Below, in pieces: positions 61,348 to 64,000 of a DNA stretch of 64,000 nt. Below the pieces are notes generated by a model. That model was not told the DNA's origin and made no database searches. It was given only the letters and a program-made list of their open reading frames with translations. Location: positions 638,946 through 702,945 of the forward strand of contig NZ_MCHY01000009.1 of assembly GCF_003609605.1 (NCBI RefSeq), in the 5' to 3' direction. This stretch comes from Ammoniphilus oxalaticus. GTDB lineage: Bacteria; Bacillota; Bacilli; Aneurinibacillales; RAOX-1. Both the position numbers and the translations under genes were made by a program. Every line of letters starts with the position of its first letter. Position 1 is the first letter of the stretch.

Positions 61348-61990
61348 ACATGCAAAAAATGTGTGAGCCGATTGTGATTTTCTGAGGTCTTGTCCAAATC
61401 CATTTTGAGGTGGCGACGTGGGGGTTAAAGTAGTAGAGGCAGCCGTTAGACGGATCCCATCCACGAACCGCATCAAGCGCGGCGCGGTAGGCAGTCGCAT
61501 TTGGCGTCAACCAAAATTGACCATCATCAATCGCGGTAAAGGCGCGCGGCTGAAAAATGACGGCAGCAATGCTGTTTGGAAACTCTTTGGATCGCAGTCG
61601 ATTCATCACAACCGCCCCAACCGCAACTTGTCCCGTATACGACTCACCGCGGGCCTCGCTGTAAATCAATTTTGCCAACTGATCAAGCTCTGCGCGGTTT
61701 ACCGACACTTTTTTCAGAACAGTCCACGTTTGCGCCCCAACAACCCCATCCGCGGGCAATCCATATGAGCGTTGAAACCGGCGTACCGCGTCAGCCGTGA
61801 CTGCTCCAAAATGACCGTCCGGTTTTTCTGTATAGTACCCAGCTGTATTTAAGCGGAATTGTAAATCCCATACGTCTCCGTTTGCGCTTCCCATTTTGAC
61901 GAGGCTCGCCGCTTCTGTCGGTGGCTGGGAAGTAAATAATAGTAAAAAGGCTAAACAAGCGATAAACGCGATTCCAAAAGGTTTTCGCAA
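61346..61990 (-). CDS. sleB: Spore cortex-lytic enzyme
   Basis: 214-residue germination hydrolase: signal peptide (IAFIACLAFLLLFTSQPPTE), peptidoglycan-binding domain (DVWDLQFRLNTAGYYTEKPD, VRRFQRSYGLPADGVVGAQT), and the cell-wall hydrolase 2 domain (LAKLIYSEARGESYTGQVAV with the catalytic Glu, VVMNRLRSKEFPNS, CLYYFNPHVATSKWIWTRPQ). TTG 61990 follows GAAGGGGGAGACGATTC. It marks the organism as an endospore former. No ypeB-like partner is next to it in the window. Confidence 0.95.
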   Translation of the reverse strand: MRKPFGIAFIACLAFLLLFTSQPPTEAASLVKMGSANGDVWDLQFRLNTAGYYTEKPDGHFGAVTADAVRRFQRSYGLPADGVVGAQTWTVLKKVSVNRAELDQLAKLIYSEARGESYTGQVAVGAVVMNRLRSKEFPNSIAAVIFQPRAFTAIDDGQFWLTPNATAYRAALDAVRGWDPSNGCLYYFNPHVATSKWIWTRPQKITIGSHIFCM

Positions 61991-62089
61991 GAATCGTCTC
62001 CCCCTTCCTGGGCTAAATTATAGCGGCGTTCGGAAGGGGGAACAACCTACTCTTTTTGGCGCTGGGGCCGTCTTTTGGCAAACAGGAGT

Positions 62090-63086
62090 TGTGGATAATA
62101 TGTGGATAAAAGGACGATTATCAACTGGGGATGTTGTGGATGATGTTTATAGTCGGTTGGTCTCGATGCTGCTGGATCAGTTTAAATCGCCCGAATCACA
62201 ACGGTTGTACCGATCGGCACCGTTTTTGAAAGTTCCAACACATCGTGATTATGCATCCGAATACAGCCGTGGGAAACTTGCTTGCCAATCGACGAGGGCG
62301 CGTTTGTGCCGTGAATACCGTAATGCGGACGGCTCAACCCCATCCACATCACGCCAAATGGACCGCCGGGATTCGGAGCCTTATTGACGATTTTATAGTA
62401 ACCCGTTGGGGTGGGAGTCAGCATTTTGCCAACGCCAACAGGGTAGGTCTTGACAAGCTTCTCGTCTTTGAACAAAGATAGCGTTCTTTTTTGAACCGAT
62501 ACAACTATTTTATACGCCATATTTTCACCACCTCATTCCATCCTATGCCATGAGTAGCGGGGGAGTAACGTTCCGATTGATCGGTTGCGCCCATTTGTAA
62601 AAACGAAGGAATTTGTCGATACGGGAAGGAAAAGGTTAGACAGGTTTCGGCGCTCGATCATTGTAAAAAGGAGTTGTGGACAGGTGAGTGAATACTGTGG
62701 ATAACGTGTTGATAAGGGGGAGAAAAGGGTGTTAAAACGGAATTTATAAGCAGATCCGTGATTGGAGGGTGTTCGTGTTAAAGAAGCTTGTTTAAAAGGA
62801 AATTAGCTGCTTTTTAACTTTTTTGTCGTGGGATCAATTGCGCGGAACGAACGAACCAACGTTTAAAAGAGGTCGATCGCATGTTCTCATCATCAAAAAT
62901 CGAGATTATCTCGGGTATTCCCACGTTTAAGGTTGTTTTCTCTTATTTAAAATGAATTGCTCGTGTGTAAAAAAAAGAGAATGATTTCGTTAGCTTATCT
63001 TTTATTGATTGTTATAACCGTCTAAAACATAACACTTTTTGGGATATGTGGATGAAGTTAGCTGACTGTGGATAACGTGTTGATAA
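62090..63086 (+). other. Group of DnaA-box-like sequences
   Basis: Perfect TGTGGATAA at 62090-62098, 62101-62109, 62696-62704 and 63067-63075; near matches TGTTGATAA at 62707-62715 and 63078-63086, TGTGGATGA at 63047 and TGTGGACAG at 62675. All face the same way. The 20-base unit TGTGGATAACGTGTTGATAA occurs twice, at 62696 and 63067. The first pair lies upstream of sleB; the rest is in the gap after the L,D-transpeptidase gene. Confidence 0.6.
62182..62520 (-). CDS. L,D-transpeptidase, YkuD type
   Basis: 112-residue stand-alone YkuD domain that cross-links peptidoglycan. The catalytic region [20 protein letters not shown] holds the His and the Cys (SHGCxR). The N-terminal part ([20 protein letters not shown]) is the usual first sheet. 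There is no signal peptide or LysM domain, so action inside the mother cell during sporulation is possible. GAGGTGGTGAAAAT precedes ATG 62520. Confidence 0.9.
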   Translation of the reverse strand: MAYKIVVSVQKRTLSLFKDEKLVKTYPVGVGKMLTPTPTGYYKIVNKAPNPGGPFGVMWMGLSRPHYGIHGTNAPSSIGKQVSHGCIRMHNHDVLELSKTVPIGTTVVIRAI

Positions 63087-63442
63087 AATCGAATTAGAGC
63101 AATTTATAGGCGAAAAAATGATTCCTAACCTTGTCGCAGGGGGAATGAGGAATTTCGTCGAATCGTCGTTGCGCATGAAATAACAGGAGGGTGGCGCATC
63201 CTATAAACGCATGTTATGCTAGGACCACATCCACAATTTTCGATAAAAAAGGGTCATTGGAGTAGAGTGAGTATAGGGTATAGCCAGCGAATCCCTTTTC
63301 GTCGTTCAATATCCACAATATTCGATAACAAAAGGATGGTTCCGTGGATTGTATGTAGGACGAGCGATCCTTCGGAAATTTGGCGATTCCTAAAGATTGG
63401 TTAGGCGCCTATTACAAATAGGAGAGAAATGGGGTTAAACGA
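62521..63442. other. Intergenic region with DnaA-like boxes and two repeat copies
   Basis: About 920 bases without a supported gene. It holds most of the DnaA-box-like group and dispersed-repeat copies at 63229-63250 and 63312-63333, both in plus orientation. The rest is AT-rich without clear features. Confidence 0.6.
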
Positions 63443-63727
63443 ATGAAAATAACAGATGAAGCAAGGGATTTTATCAAGCAAGTGCTAAGCGAACAAAGCG
63501 CAAACGGCATTCGCATGATGCATACAGGAGTTGGCTGAGGTGGTCCAAGGATTGATGTGTCTCTGGATGAGCCACAGCAGAACGATATTGTAGAAGAAAT
63601 CAATGGGATTCGAGTTGCATTTGACACTCGCGTGCATAGCCATCTAAAACAAAGCGCGCTCGATTTTCAAAAGACACCTTATGGCGAAGGGATCGTCATT
63701 GTCGGCGGTGGCGACTCAGCCTGTTAA
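63443..63727 (+). CDS. HesB/IscA-like protein, probable selenoprotein (in-frame TGA at codon 32)
   Basis: 95-codon frame interrupted only by TGA at 63536-63538. The product reads MKITDEARDFIKQVL ... MMHTGVG-(Sec)-GGPRIDVSLDEPQ ... FDTRVHS ... GGGDSAC. In this small HesB-like family the residue before GGP is a Cys, and HesB-like selenoproteins with Sec here are known. The frame after the TGA stays open and family-like for 62 codons, including a final Cys, which argues against decay. A candidate SECIS hairpin follows directly. ATG 63443 is weakly preceded by GGGG. If the reading is right, the cell must have the SelABCD machinery, which is not in this window. Confidence 0.75.
63540..63575 (+). 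promoter_or_regulatory. Candidate bacterial SECIS hairpin
   Basis: Immediately after the TGA: GTGG (63540-63543) pairs with CCAC (63572-63575), then CCA (63545-63547) with TGG (63564-63566), with a 16-base apical loop rich in G and T. Its position is right for a bacterial SECIS; the stem is short with an internal loop. Confidence 0.4.
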
Positions 63728-64000
63728 TACAAAGGGGGGAAGGCGCTCGATCGGCTTGGTTTGAGGTTTGAGATGGTCAGCTGTTGGGTCAGGGCGGGGG
63801 GGGGGCGCCAGCCCTGACCGCTGTCCTCGCGCTGTAAGGGCCTCACCTCCCGTTACGCAGCGAAACTTCGTCGGTCGATAGTCTGTAACGGTCACAAGCG
63901 CCCTTACATTCGGGTCCTCCCCTTAATTTACGCCATCGCCTCTCTGTAAGGGCCTCACCTCCCGTTACGCAGCGAATTTTCGTCGGCCAGCAGTCTGTAA
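63728..64000. other. Intergenic region at the right edge
   Basis: No gene seen. A run of G (63794-63805) lies between GGTCAGGGC and GCCCTGACC, which are inverted repeats. The palindrome array follows and runs out of the window. Confidence 0.7.
63833..64000. repeat. Second array of 25-bp palindromes
   Basis: Palindromes at 63833-63857, 63884-63908, 63945-63969, and one cut by the window edge from 63996. Start-to-start distances are 51, 61 and 51. The first and third are identical, and the sequence after them (CGCAGCGAA then TCGTCGG) is also nearly the same, giving a 112-base higher-order repeat. Confidence 0.85.

Noticed and set aside
61896..62387. 163-residue plus-strand frame
   Set aside because: It overlaps sleB and the L,D-transpeptidase gene on the other strand and covers DnaA-box repeats; no ribosome site.
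63443..63538. Broken hesB pseudogene or sequencing error
   Set aside because: The TGA is exactly at the family's Cys position, and the frame stays intact and family-like for 62 codons after it. Selenocysteine is the simpler reading, though not proven.
63833..64000. CRISPR array
   Set aside because: The units are palindromes separated alternately by 26 and 36 bases, the spacers are partly repeated, and no cas gene is in the window.

Overview
The window looks like chromosome of an endospore-forming, Gram-positive bacterium of the Bacillales. The evidence is a spore cortex-lytic enzyme (SleB type), SinR/SinI-type regulators, an eps-type exopolysaccharide operon with B. subtilis-like gene order, strong AGGAGG-type ribosome sites and frequent GTG/TTG starts. 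I cannot name the genus. I saw no rRNA, tRNA, CRISPR array or phage.

Layout. 1-12.3 kb is ordinary chromosome: an edge-truncated ABC exporter with its MarR regulator, a VanZ-like protein, glutamate dehydrogenase, GalE, an HTH protein, HU, an inactivated IS1595-like transposase, and an MFS exporter with a MarR regulator. Its intergenic gaps are full of a 20-22 bp dispersed repeat (consensus CCACAATATTCGATAAAAAA). 12.8-55 kb is an accessory island without that repeat. Instead it carries at least a dozen 16-bp palindromes, GTTC-N8-GAAC, that fit SinR operators. Two SinR-like repressors and three SinI-like small antirepressors are encoded in or beside it.

The island holds four units. (a) 13.7-16.4 kb, minus strand: nucleotidyltransferase, HPr-kinase-like, PqqD-like and S26 peptidase genes plus an ABC-transporter fragment, with no precursor nearby. 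(b) 17-45 kb: a large eps operon (chain-length regulator, BY-kinase, an EAR-like RNA, EpsC, GalU, many glycosyltransferases, an EpsG polymerase, TagD/TagB-like glycerophosphate genes, a pyruvyltransferase, EpsL/M/N). It has a PglK-like ABC protein where a Wzx flippase would be expected. Near its two ends are a membrane-fusion protein (with a DnaA-lid-like N-terminus) and a TolC-like protein (with a copper-amine-oxidase-like N-terminus). (c) 45.2-52.2 kb: a paeninodin-type lasso peptide cluster with a 43-residue precursor, cyclase, HPr-kinase-like tailoring kinase, PqqD-like RRE, leader peptidase and ABC exporter, behind a consensus promoter with two SinR-like boxes. (d) 52-55 kb: YdcF-like protein, small genes, a class D sortase and a glycine-rich LPNTG protein that lacks a signal peptide but has a leader-like YxxPxI motif.

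56.8-64 kb returns to ordinary chromosome: a secreted putative C5-epimerase-like protein, a small Tyr-rich protein, HemD, a glucosaminidase, SleB, an L,D-transpeptidase, a group of DnaA-box-like sequences, and a HesB/IscA-like gene with an in-frame TGA where a Cys is expected, probably a selenoprotein. Both ends of the window carry arrays of 25-bp palindromes spaced 51/61/50-51 bp.

How it fits together: SinR-like repressors probably silence polysaccharide, lasso peptide and surface-protein genes until SinI-like antagonists release them, so matrix and peptide production would be switched together. This rests on sequence patterns only.
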